From Bradyrhizobium sp. AT1 (GTDB taxonomy: Bacteria; Pseudomonadota; Alphaproteobacteria; Rhizobiales; Xanthobacteraceae), in contig NZ_JXDL01000001.1 in the NCBI RefSeq assembly GCF_001590795.1, positions 639,502 through 675,658 of the forward strand: a stretch of 36,157 bases of DNA. Reading direction: 5' to 3'. How positions within the stretch are numbered: position 1 is the stretch's first letter; every line of letters starts with the position of its first letter. The notes beneath the pieces were generated by a model. The model worked only from the letters and a program-made list of their open reading frames with translations, had not been told where the DNA came from and did no database searches. A program made the position numbers and the translations under genes. This document shows, piece after piece, positions 14,222-21,842 of this stretch.

Positions 14222-14556
14222 TCATTCAATACGGTCAGGCGCTGAGCAACTATCTCTACGACGTCTTCGTCGCCAAGTTCGATTTCTGGCTGGCCTTCGG
14301 CCTCGTCGCGCAGCTGTTCTTCACGGCGCGCTTCCTGGTGCAGTGGATCGCGAGCGAGCGCGCCGGCAACAGCGTGGTGCCGATGGCGTTCTGGTTCTGC
14401 TCGATGGGAGGCGGCCTGATGACGCTGGTCTACGGTGTCGTGAAGCGCGAGCCGGTCATCATCCTCGGACAATCGCTCGCGACGGTGATCTATATCCGCA
14501 ACATCATGCTGATCATCAAGAACCGCGGCAAGGCGTCGAAGACGCTAGAGCGCTGA
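14218..14556 (+). CDS. LAB-N (lipid A biosynthesis N-terminal) membrane protein
   Basis: This 112-residue protein with three or four membrane helices matches the LAB_N family: QLFFTARFLVQWIASERAG, then PMAFWFCSMGGGLM and IYIRNIMLI. Stand-alone LAB_N proteins are regularly encoded beside DPM1-type GT2 and ArnT-type genes. They resemble small multidrug-resistance-fold proteins and are suspected of flipping or handling polyprenyl-phosphate sugars, but the biochemical role is not settled. ATG 14218 overlaps the GT2 stop by four bases, so translational coupling is likely. It is the last gene of the operon, and no clear terminator follows. Confidence 0.88.
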   Translation: MIIQYGQALSNYLYDVFVAKFDFWLAFGLVAQLFFTARFLVQWIASERAGNSVVPMAFWFCSMGGGLMTLVYGVVKREPVIILGQSLATVIYIRNIMLIIKNRGKASKTLER

Positions 14557-14615
14557 TCCAAACCAGGCCTCCGGAACTTCTCCTTAAAGCCCTGGGATAG
14601 TGACCTAATCGACTC

Positions 14616-14644
14616 TTGCTATTTCAAGACCGATTGGTTTATAT
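14616..14644 (+). promoter_or_regulatory. TetR-gene promoter with overlapping operator
   Basis: TTGCTA (14616-14621) and TTATAT (14639-14644) are spaced 17 bases apart. An interrupted inverted repeat AGACC-GATT-GGTTT (14627-14640) lies between and over them, resembling the AGACC/GGTCT half-sites used by several TetR-family repressors. A longer imperfect repeat, ATCG..TCTTG against CAAGA..CGAT (14608-14634), surrounds it. The -10 box ends only six bases before the proposed start codon. Confidence 0.5.
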
Positions 14645-14650
14645 ATACCT

Positions 14651-15262
14651 ATGCATCGCGCCCCAGTACAGCTGTCCCGTGGCCGCCCCCGGAGTTTCGA
14701 CACGGAAGCCGCTGTCGAACGCGCGATGAATGTATTCTGGTCGCTCGGCTATCACGCCACGGCGCTACCGGATCTGCTTCGTGCAACGAAACTCTCGCGT
14801 GGCAGCCTTTACGCCGCTTTTGGTGACAAGCACTCGCTGTTCTTGCGTGCGCTTGATCGCTACATTGCCATTGCCTTGACGCGGATGGACACCGAACTCG
14901 ACCACCGCAGAGAGCCGGTCGAGGGCCTAAGGGCCTACCTTGCCGGCTACGTCGACCGCAACAGCGGTGCTAATGGTCGACGCGGATGCCTGCTGGTAGC
15001 CACAGCCATGGAACTGGCTGGCCGTGACGTCGAGGTTGATCGTCGCATCGACAGCTTTTTCAAAGCCATGGAGGCTCGGGTGGCTGGTGCATTTTCCCGT
15101 GCGAAGGCAGCGGGTCAACTGGCGGATGGTGTCGAGCCTTCGAGTGCCGCGCGAATTCTCGTCTGTTTCGTCGAGGGCCTGCGGGTGGTCGGTAAGACGG
15201 CGCCGACACGGATCATTTCGCAAGCCACCGTCGACGCTCTTCTCGACCGCTTCATCAGGTAG
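14651..15262 (+). CDS. TetR/AcrR-family transcriptional repressor
   Basis: This 203-residue regulator has a canonical N-terminal helix-turn-helix (about 17-65): FWSLGYHATALPDLLRATKLSRGSLYAAFGDK can be read in two parts, with the recognition helix at LSRGSLYAAFGDK. The C-terminal ligand-binding domain resembles that of the NemR/YxaF group (RRGCLLVATAMEL). The EamA exporter gene starts seven bases after its stop, so the pair probably forms a self-regulated repressor-exporter operon. No Shine-Dalgarno sequence precedes ATG 14651, and the promoter's predicted start point falls on or beside that ATG, suggesting a leaderless transcript. The inducer is unknown. Confidence 0.9.
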   Translation: MHRAPVQLSRGRPRSFDTEAAVERAMNVFWSLGYHATALPDLLRATKLSRGSLYAAFGDKHSLFLRALDRYIAIALTRMDTELDHRREPVEGLRAYLAGYVDRNSGANGRRGCLLVATAMELAGRDVEVDRRIDSFFKAMEARVAGAFSRAKAAGQLADGVEPSSAARILVCFVEGLRVVGKTAPTRIISQATVDALLDRFIR

Positions 15263-15269
15263 ACACACC

Positions 15270-16193
15270 ATGGACATTTCCCCCGTGCGCAGGCCTATAT
15301 CTGGACCAAATGGTCTTGAAAATAGCGATGCCATGTCCGCGGTGCAAATTGTCTGCGCGGTGGTCGTTCCTTTGCTCTGGGGATATCAATTCGTGATCAT
15401 CAAAGTGGGCGTGGGGGAGTTTCCGCCTCTGTTCTTCCTCGCGCTGCGCTTCCTGGCGATCGCGCTGCTGCTCGTTCCGTTCGTCGAACGGCCGAGGCGC
15501 AGGCAGCTCGGACCTGTCGCAGCCATTTCGCTTTTCCTTGGTGGATTGAACTTCGGCCTGTTCTACGTTGGTCTCGGGCTCGGCTCGGGAAGCATGTCAG
15601 CCGTCGCATATCAACTCGCCCCACCTTTCACCGTCTTGTTGGCCTGGCCGCTGCTCGCGGAGAGGCCGTCTCTCACTACGTCCGCCGGCGTGGTGCTTGC
15701 CTTCATCGGTGTGGTCGTGCTGGCAACGGGGCCCGGCGTGTCGGGAAACGCGCTTCCACTGCTGCTTGTGGTTGGGGCGGCCTTCTCATTCGCCGTATCC
15801 AACGTTCTGACCAAGCGTTACGGCCCTTTTGATCCCCTGATGTTGATGGGCTGGTCGTCGCTGCTCACGGTGCCGCAGGTCATGCTGATGTCGTTGCTGC
15901 TCGAATCCGGACAAATGGCGAGCCTTGTCACGGCAGACGAACGTGGCTGGCTGGCGCTCGCCTACACGATCTTCATCGGAGGAATTGTCGGGTTCGGCCT
16001 ATGGTTCTGGCTGATCGCGCGTTGCTCGATGGGCCGCGTCTCCCCCTTCGGGCTGCTGCTTCCGGTGTTCGCACTGATTTCGAGCGTGTTGTTCCTTGGC
16101 GACCGCATCACCCCGAAGCTGATTGTCGGGGGGCTGCTCGCGATCTCCGGTGTCGCCATGACTCAGGTCAGGCCGCGCACGCGCCCCGTTTGA
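15270..16193 (+). CDS. EamA/DMT-family exporter
   Basis: This 307-residue inner-membrane transporter has about ten helices arranged as two EamA repeats. The first repeat includes LLWGYQFVIIKVG and FYVGLGLGSGSMSAVAYQL; the second begins near FSFAVSNVLTKRYGPFDP and ends with FLGDRITPKLIVGGLLAISG. Members export metabolites, amino acids or drugs. The linked TetR gene suggests inducible export of a toxic or signalling compound, but the substrate is not deducible. ATG 15270 is close to the TetR stop; ATG 15333 (MSAVQIV), nearer the first helix, is an alternative start. The gene converges with the Na/Pi transporter, with one base between their ends. Confidence 0.88.
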   Translation: MDISPVRRPISGPNGLENSDAMSAVQIVCAVVVPLLWGYQFVIIKVGVGEFPPLFFLALRFLAIALLLVPFVERPRRRQLGPVAAISLFLGGLNFGLFYVGLGLGSGSMSAVAYQLAPPFTVLLAWPLLAERPSLTTSAGVVLAFIGVVVLATGPGVSGNALPLLLVVGAAFSFAVSNVLTKRYGPFDPLMLMGWSSLLTVPQVMLMSLLLESGQMASLVTADERGWLALAYTIFIGGIVGFGLWFWLIARCSMGRVSPFGLLLPVFALISSVLFLGDRITPKLIVGGLLAISGVAMTQVRPRTRPV

Positions 16194-16194
16194 C

Positions 16195-17886
16195 CTACCG
16201 CGGCACCGCCGAAGCCGCGCCTGAGACAGGCAGCGCGGCCGTCTCCGCCTCCGTCCTGCGATAGGGCTCGCCGGCCGCGTCGAGCACGGGATAGGCGACC
16301 GAGCAGATGTGCGAGTGGATGCGCCTGAGGTCGCGCAGCACGTCGAGATGCAGCGACGTCGTTTCGATGGTTTCGGGGCGGCCCTCGCGGAGGCGGTCGA
16401 GATGCCGCTCGACCGCGGCAAGCTCGGTGTTGCGCAGCGCGGTTTTCTCCACCAGCAGCTTGCGCGCCTCGTTGGCGTCGCCCGACATGAAGACGCCGAA
16501 CGCGATCCGCAGCGAGTCCATCGTGCGCTTGTGGAAGGCGGCGAGCTCGTCGGCCCCTTCCGCCGAGAACTGGAAGCGGCGCTTGATCTTCTTGGTGGCG
16601 AGCTCGCTCAGGCTCTTGTCGATGATGTCGCCGATATGTTCGAGATTGATGGCGAAGGAGATGATCTCCATCGCGCGCCGTCCTTCGCTCTCGTCGAGGC
16701 TGCCGCGCATCAGCTTGGTCACGTAGAGCTTGATGGCCTCGTCGAGACCGTCGACGAAATTGTCCATCTTGGAGACCTGGTCGACCAGCGCACGGTCGCC
16801 GGTCATCATCGCGGCCATTACCTTGCGCAGCATGACTTCGACGAGATCGCCCATGCGCAAGGCCTCGCGGGCCGCGTCGGCGAGGGCCAATGATGGCGTC
16901 TCCAGCGCGGTCTCGTCGAGATAGCGCGGTCGGGCGGGATCTGCTTCCTGCACGCGATCCGGCAAGAGGCGGGTGAGCAGGCGCGACATGGTGTCGAGCA
17001 GGCCGATGAAGATGACGGCGGTGCCGACATTGAAGGCGATGTGGAAGGCTGCGGTCATCTTGGCCAGATCAGGCTGCCAGGCATGCATATGCGCGGCGAT
17101 CACGCCGAGGAAGGGCAGGACGAGGGCGATCCCGATCACACGGTTGACGAGATTGCCGACCGGCAGGCGATAGCTCGCGGGATCGTCACGCTTGGCGCCC
17201 TCGAAGACGGGATTGATGGCGCTGCCGAGATTGGCTCCGAGCACCAGTGCCAGCGCGGCCTCAGGCGTGATGAACTGCGAATAGGCCAGCGACATGATCA
17301 GCAGCACGCTGGCGACGCTCGAATGCACGGCCCAGGTGATGAGGGCGGCGATCACGATGCACAGGATGGGGTCGCCCGTGATGGCGGACATCACGACGCG
17401 GACGCCGGGCGCGTTCTCCGCCGGCGCCAGCGTGTCGAGCAGGATGTGCAGCGACAGCAGCATCAGTCCGAGGCCGATGCAGACGCGGCCGACGTCCTTG
17501 ATCCGCGAGCGCGGGCCGGAGCGGAAAGCGACGAGGCCGAGCACGAACAGAACCGGTGCAACGGCTGCGATGTTGAACGACAGCACCTGCACGATCAGCG
17601 TCGTGCCGACATTGGCCCCGAGCATGATGGCGAGCGCTGCGGCGAGGCTGACGAGGCCCTCGGCGGCGAACGAAGAGGTGATCAAGGCGGTCGCCGTGCT
17701 GCTCTGGAGCAGCGCGGTGAGCCCGAGGCCGGCCGCGAAGGCGCTGATGCGGTTGCTTAAGGCCTTGCCGAGCAGTCGCCGCAGGTCCGGGCCGAACGCG
17801 CGCAAAATCCCGCTGTGGACCATGTGCAGGCCCCACAACAACAGCGCAACGCCGCCCATGAGATCGAGCAGTACCAACGTTCCCAT
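16195..17886 (-). CDS. Na/Pi cotransporter family protein with PhoU-like domain
   Basis: This 563-residue protein has a membrane part containing two inverted Na_Pi_cotrans repeats. The first carries QSSTAT (61-66), the second HSSVAS (about 187), both characteristic of type II sodium-phosphate symporters. A cytoplasmic PhoU-like helical domain follows (about 345-540; SFAINLEHIGDIIDKSLSEL). The family imports phosphate with sodium, and in bacteria the PhoU-like tail is thought to regulate flux. The ATG at 17886 directly opens the first membrane helix (MGTLVLLDLMGGVALLLWGL). A GGAG element lies very close to the start. No Pho box was recognised upstream, but a perfect inverted repeat (17927-17952) sits 41 bases before the start. 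Confidence 0.9.
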   Translation of the reverse strand: MGTLVLLDLMGGVALLLWGLHMVHSGILRAFGPDLRRLLGKALSNRISAFAAGLGLTALLQSSTATALITSSFAAEGLVSLAAALAIMLGANVGTTLIVQVLSFNIAAVAPVLFVLGLVAFRSGPRSRIKDVGRVCIGLGLMLLSLHILLDTLAPAENAPGVRVVMSAITGDPILCIVIAALITWAVHSSVASVLLIMSLAYSQFITPEAALALVLGANLGSAINPVFEGAKRDDPASYRLPVGNLVNRVIGIALVLPFLGVIAAHMHAWQPDLAKMTAAFHIAFNVGTAVIFIGLLDTMSRLLTRLLPDRVQEADPARPRYLDETALETPSLALADAAREALRMGDLVEVMLRKVMAAMMTGDRALVDQVSKMDNFVDGLDEAIKLYVTKLMRGSLDESEGRRAMEIISFAINLEHIGDIIDKSLSELATKKIKRRFQFSAEGADELAAFHKRTMDSLRIAFGVFMSGDANEARKLLVEKTALRNTELAAVERHLDRLREGRPETIETTSLHLDVLRDLRRIHSHICSVAYPVLDAAGEPYRRTEAETAALPVSGAASAVPR

Positions 17887-17926
17887 GCTCCGTGTCCGGA
17901 TTGGAGTCGATTGGTGAGGCTAGCGC

Positions 17927-17952
17927 CAAATGGTTGAGGTTCAAACCATTTG
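17927..17952. repeat. Perfect 9-bp inverted repeat upstream of the Na/Pi gene
   Basis: CAAATGGTT (17927-17935) and AACCATTTG (17944-17952) are exact inverted repeats with an eight-base loop, between the end of metC (18020) and the Na/Pi start (17886). There is no adjacent T-run on the minus strand, so an operator is as likely as a terminator stem. Confidence 0.5.
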
Positions 17953-18019
17953 TTGGCACATCGTCGTTAACGTTTGCGCGGGTTGCTCGTTCCCACGGCG
18001 CGATGCCTTGTGAGCAGGC

Positions 18020-19204
18020 TCACATTGCCGCTTTGAGGGCAGCGAAGCCGCGATCGAGATCGGCCTTGAGATCGTCAGTGCTTTCGAGCCCGATATGCAG
18101 ACGCAGCGTCGGGCCGCCCGGCGACCATTTGGTCGCGGTGCGATAGGCGTCGCAGTCGAAGGGAATCGCAAGGCTCTCGAAGCCGCCCCATGAAAAACCC
18201 ATGCCGAACAGCTTGAGCGTGTTGAGCATGGTGTCGACGGCCTGCTGCGGCGCCGGCTTCAGCACGATGCTGAACAGGCCGGACGCGCCGGTGAAGTCGC
18301 GTTTCCAGATGGCGTGACCGGGATCGGTCTCGAGACCCGGATGCAGCACGCGTGCGACCTCGGGCCGGCCGGCGAGCCAGCGCGCCATGTCGAGCCCGGA
18401 GCGATGATGCTGCGCCAGCCGCACCGACAGCGTGCGCAGGCCGCGCAGCGCGAGGAAGACATCGTCGGGACCGGCGCAGACGCCGAGCAGGCGGATGCCT
18501 TCGGCAATCATCGGCCAGGCCTTGGCATTGGCCGAGATGGTGCCGAACATGATGTCGGAATGGCCGCCGATATATTTCGTTGCGGCCTGCATGCTGATGT
18601 CGACACCCTGCTCGAGCGAGCGGTGATAGAGCGGGGTTGCCCAGGTGTTGTCGTCGATGACGAGCGCATCGCGCGCATGCGCGACCTCGGCGATGGCGCG
18701 GATGTCGGGCATCTCGAACGATTGCGAGCCCGGCGCCTCCACCAGCACCGCGCGGGTGTTCGGCTTGAACAGTTTTTCAATGCCGGCCCCGATCAGCGGG
18801 TCGAAATAGGTGGTCTCGACGCCATAGCGCGCGAGCATGCCGTTGCAGAAATTGCGCGAGGGGCGGTAAACGTTGTCGCAGACCAGGATATGGTCGCCGG
18901 TCTTCAGCACCGACAGCAGGGTGGTGGAGATCGCCGACAGCCCTGACGGCACGATACCGACGCCGGCGCATTGCGGCCCCTCCAGCGCCATCAGCGTCTC
19001 CTGGAACGCCTTGGTGGTGGGGGAACCGTGGCGGCCATAGGTGAACTCGCCGCGATGGGCGTGCAGGTCCTCGGCGGTCGGGTAGAGCACGGTCGAGCCG
19101 TGGAAGACCGGTGGATTGACGAACCCCTTCTGCGCCTTGGTGTCGCGGCCGGAGGTGACCAGCCGGGTCTCGGCATGCTGTTCTTGGGGGTGCGAGGAAT
19201 CCAT
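18020..19204 (-). CDS. metC: Cystathionine beta-lyase (PLP-dependent)
   Basis: This 394-residue Cys/Met-metabolism PLP enzyme splits cystathionine into homocysteine, pyruvate and ammonia in methionine synthesis. Family landmarks are YGRHGSPTT near residue 56, the PSGLSAI cofactor-phosphate loop, LVIDDNTWATPLYHRS (Asp185 for the pyridine nitrogen) and the Schiff-base lysine Lys210 in SMQAATKYIGGHSD. The chosen start (MDSSHPQEQH) removes an upstream in-frame extension of 34 residues that looks like untranslated leader (Trp/Arg-rich). The ribosome-binding site is weak. MetC, MetB and sulfhydrylases are hard to separate by eye; the SMQAATKYIGGHSD context favours cystathionine beta-lyase. The gene is divergent from aapJ and has its own promoter. 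Confidence 0.9.
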   Translation of the reverse strand: MDSSHPQEQHAETRLVTSGRDTKAQKGFVNPPVFHGSTVLYPTAEDLHAHRGEFTYGRHGSPTTKAFQETLMALEGPQCAGVGIVPSGLSAISTTLLSVLKTGDHILVCDNVYRPSRNFCNGMLARYGVETTYFDPLIGAGIEKLFKPNTRAVLVEAPGSQSFEMPDIRAIAEVAHARDALVIDDNTWATPLYHRSLEQGVDISMQAATKYIGGHSDIMFGTISANAKAWPMIAEGIRLLGVCAGPDDVFLALRGLRTLSVRLAQHHRSGLDMARWLAGRPEVARVLHPGLETDPGHAIWKRDFTGASGLFSIVLKPAPQQAVDTMLNTLKLFGMGFSWGGFESLAIPFDCDAYRTATKWSPGGPTLRLHIGLESTDDLKADLDRGFAALKAAM

Positions 19205-19233
19205 GCGTCTGCTTTCAAAACCGCGTTTCCAGC

Positions 19234-19248
19234 GGGCGCGTCGCGCCC
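19234..19248 (-). promoter_or_regulatory. Leader hairpin upstream of metC
   Basis: GGGCGC-GTC-GCGCCC forms a perfect stem in the predicted 67-nt metC leader, and a second GC-rich fold (GGCC..GGCC, about 19250-19270) lies just beside it. The sequence does not show the SAM-II riboswitch core that is known upstream of some alphaproteobacterial met genes, so no riboswitch is called. Confidence 0.3.
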
Positions 19249-19277
19249 ATGGGCCGGCCGAAAGGCCGCTGTCCTCA

Positions 19278-19306
19278 ATAACAGAACCACAGAAGAGTCC
19301 CGTCAA
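19278..19306 (-). promoter_or_regulatory. Probable metC promoter
   Basis: On the minus strand TTGACG (19306-19301) and TGTTAT (19283-19278) are separated by 17 bases, a good sigma-70-type match. The predicted transcript starts near 19271, giving a structured leader of about 67 bases before the metC start at 19204. Confidence 0.5.
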
Positions 19307-19520
19307 CCCCTTGACCCGGCACGCCGGCCGCTCTCCAATGCGCAGGTGCTATTCAGTCGCCGCATGTTGAGGGGCCTGCCGCGACCTTCGATCCATCGCC
19401 TGACCGGACTTTGCGTCACAGCCACAATGGCGGGCGCCTGCGGCGGGGATTAAGGTATTGGCCTCCCGGGATCGGCGGGTGTTTGGCAATGTTTCCAGCA
19501 TGACTCTTGCAGGGCCGGTC

Positions 19521-19549
19521 TTGATACGCTTGGCCCCGGCAGGGATGAT
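19521..19549 (+). promoter_or_regulatory. Possible aap operon promoter
   Basis: TTGATA (19521-19526) and GATGAT (19544-19549) are 17 bases apart, upstream of aapJ. The -35 box is strong and the -10 box moderate. The remainder of the 390-base divergent region 19205-19594 holds the metC promoter and leader but no gene. Confidence 0.35.
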
Positions 19550-19594
19550 CCTGAGACAACGTTCATTGAGACGACTTTGAAAGGCCCAAAGCCC

Positions 19595-20611
19595 ATGAAA
19601 CGCGTAACCCTGGCTCTCACCCTTGCTCTCGCCGCCGGCCTCTCCGCTGGGGCCGCCGACGCGCAAACGCTCAAGACCATCAAGGACCGGGGCATGCTGT
19701 CCTGCGGTGTCAGCCAGGGCCTGCCGGGATTTTCCTCGCCCGACGACAAGGGCAACTGGACCGGCCTCGACGTCGACGTCTGCAAGGCGATCGCCGGGGC
19801 GATCTTCAACGATGCGAGCAAGGTCAAATATGTGCCGCTGTCCGCCAAGGACCGCTTCACCGCGCTGCAATCCGGTGAAATCGACGTGCTTTCGCGCAAC
19901 ACCACCTGGACCATCTCGCGCGACACCAAGCTCGGCGCCAACTTCACCGGCGTGACCTACTACGACGGGCAGGGCTTCATGGTGAAGAAGTCGCTCAAGG
20001 TGAATTCGGCGCTCGAGCTCAACAGCGCCTCGGTCTGCGTGCAGACCGGCACCACCACCGAGCAGAATCTGGCCGACTATTTCAAGGCCAACAACATGAA
20101 ATACGAAGTGATCGCGTTCGGCACCAACGACGAGACCGTCAAGGCCTATGAAGCCGGCCGCTGCGACGTCTTCACCACCGACCAGTCTGGCCTGTACGCC
20201 AACCGCCTCAAGCTCGCCAATCCCGGCGACCACATGGTGCTGCCGGAGATCATCTCGAAGGAGCCGCTCGGTCCGATGGTTCGCCACGGTGACGACCAGT
20301 GGTTCGACATCGTGAAATGGACCTTGTTCGCCCTGGTCACCGCCGAGGAGCTCGGCATCACGTTGAAGAACGTGGACGAGAAGGCGAAGATGGAAAATCC
20401 GGAGCTGAAGCGCGTGCTCGGCAGCGACGGCACCTTCGGCGAAGACCTCGGCCTGACCAAGGACTGGGTGATCCGCATCGTGAAGGCTGTCGGCAATTAC
20501 GGCGAGGTGTTCGACCGCAACGTCGGTGCGGGTTCGCCGCTGGCGATCAACCGCGGTCTCAACAATCTCTGGAACAAGGGCGGTCTCCAGTACGCGCCGC
20601 CGATCCGCTGA
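19595..20611 (+). CDS. aapJ: General L-amino-acid ABC transporter, periplasmic binding protein
   Basis: This 338-residue exported solute-binding protein of family 3 has a signal peptide MKRVTLALTLALAAGLSAG with cleavage near AADAQ. The mature protein begins TLKTIKDRGMLSCGVSQGLPG, the AapJ-type start. The typical binding-lobe segments GLDVDVCKAIAGAIF, VLSRNTTWTISRDT and VQTGTTTEQNL are present. It binds a broad range of L-amino acids and delivers them to AapQM. ATG 19595 was chosen because it gives the clean signal peptide; an in-frame TTG at 19577 would add six residues. It is the first gene of the aapJQMP operon, and aapQ starts 25 bases after its stop. Confidence 0.93.
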   Translation: MKRVTLALTLALAAGLSAGAADAQTLKTIKDRGMLSCGVSQGLPGFSSPDDKGNWTGLDVDVCKAIAGAIFNDASKVKYVPLSAKDRFTALQSGEIDVLSRNTTWTISRDTKLGANFTGVTYYDGQGFMVKKSLKVNSALELNSASVCVQTGTTTEQNLADYFKANNMKYEVIAFGTNDETVKAYEAGRCDVFTTDQSGLYANRLKLANPGDHMVLPEIISKEPLGPMVRHGDDQWFDIVKWTLFALVTAEELGITLKNVDEKAKMENPELKRVLGSDGTFGEDLGLTKDWVIRIVKAVGNYGEVFDRNVGAGSPLAINRGLNNLWNKGGLQYAPPIR

Positions 20612-20636
20612 TCACCCCTGATCCGCTGGCAGCGGC

Positions 20637-21842
20637 ATGAGCACCGAGGCCCGAAAACCGCCGCCCCAGATCGCGCTGAAGATCCGGCGCATTCTGGGCG
20701 GCAAGGCAGGCTGGAACGGCGTCGCCGTCCAGTTTGCCTTCGCGGCGATCCTGGGTTGGATCGGCTACGAGATCGTCTCCAACGCCCGCGCCAATCTCGA
20801 GAACCAGCACATCGCCGCCGGCTTCGGCTTCTTGCGCAACAATGCCGGCTTCGACGTCAACCAGACCCTGATCTCCTACACGGGCTCGGACACCTTCCTG
20901 CGCGTGTTCGTGGTCGGCCTCCTCAACACGCTCGTGGTCTCGGTGGTGGGCATCGTCTTCGCCACCTTGATCGGCTTCATCGTCGCGCTGTGCCGGCTGT
21001 CGCCCAATTGGCTGTTGTCGCGCGTCGGCGAGATCTATGTCGAGATCATCCGCAACCTGCCGCTGCTGTTCCAGATCCTGTTCTGGTACCTTGCGGTGCT
21101 CGCGGCCTTGCCCAATCCGCGGCAGAGCATCTCGCTGTTCGGCATTGCCTTTGTCAGCAATCGCGGCCTCGTGGTTCCAAGCCCGATCGGCCAGAGCGGC
21201 CTCGAGCCGTTCCTGGCGGTGCTGGCGCTCGGCATCGTGGCGGCGCTGGCCTTGCGCTTCTATGCCCGGCGCGCGCTGTTTCAGGAAGGGCGGATGATCC
21301 GCATCTGGCCTACTGTGCTGGCTCTGCTGTTCGGCCTGCCGCTCGCCGCGATGCTGGTGTTCGGTCTGCCGTTCACCTTCGAGCTGCCGCAACTGAAGGG
21401 CTTCAATTTTGCCGGCGGCTCGCGCATCATTCCGGAGTTCGTGGCACTGACGCTGGCACTGTCGACCTATACGGCCGCTTTCATCGCCGAGATCGTGCGC
21501 GCCGGCATCCTGTCCGTCCACAGTGGGCAGATGGAGGCCGGGGCTTCACTGGGCCTCAGCCGTGGCACCACGCTGCGGCTGATCGTCGTGCCGCAGGCCA
21601 TGCGCGTCATCGTGCCACCGCTGACCAACCAGTACCTCAATCTCACCAAGAACTCGTCGCTGGCGGTCGCGATCGGCTATCCTGACCTCGTCTCGGTGTT
21701 CGCCGGCACGTCGTTGAGCCAGACCGGGCAGGCGATCGAGATCATCGCCATGACCATGGGCATCTATCTCCTGATTTCGCTGCTCACCAGCGCGATCATG
21801 AGCGTCTACGGTTGGCGGGTCAGCCGGAGTCTGGGCGCATGA
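20637..21842 (+). CDS. aapQ: General L-amino-acid ABC transporter permease AapQ
   Basis: This 401-residue inner-membrane permease of the His/Glu/Gln/Arg/opine family carries an N-terminal helix and a large periplasmic loop before the transport core. The core starts at [20 protein letters not shown] and includes [16 protein letters not shown]. The permease EAA-like loop is [20 protein letters not shown], followed by [20 protein letters not shown]. It pairs with AapM as the heteromeric channel. Its TGA stop overlaps the aapM ATG by four bases, indicating coupled translation. Confidence 0.93.
   Translation: MSTEARKPPPQIALKIRRILGGKAGWNGVAVQFAFAAILGWIGYEIVSNARANLENQHIAAGFGFLRNNAGFDVNQTLISYTGSDTFLRVFVVGLLNTLVVSVVGIVFATLIGFIVALCRLSPNWLLSRVGEIYVEIIRNLPLLFQILFWYLAVLAALPNPRQSISLFGIAFVSNRGLVVPSPIGQSGLEPFLAVLALGIVAALALRFYARRALFQEGRMIRIWPTVLALLFGLPLAAMLVFGLPFTFELPQLKGFNFAGGSRIIPEFVALTLALSTYTAAFIAEIVRAGILSVHSGQMEAGASLGLSRGTTLRLIVVPQAMRVIVPPLTNQYLNLTKNSSLAVAIGYPDLVSVFAGTSLSQTGQAIEIIAMTMGIYLLISLLTSAIMSVYGWRVSRSLGA

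Noticed and set aside
19205..19275. SAM-II riboswitch in the metC leader
   Set aside because: Expected core sequences are absent; only generic GC hairpins are visible.
19472..19500. Possible sigma-54 promoter upstream of aapJ (TTGGCAATGTTTCCAGC)
   Set aside because: The GG and GC elements are 11 bases apart instead of the required 10, and the downstream element does not match TTGCA.
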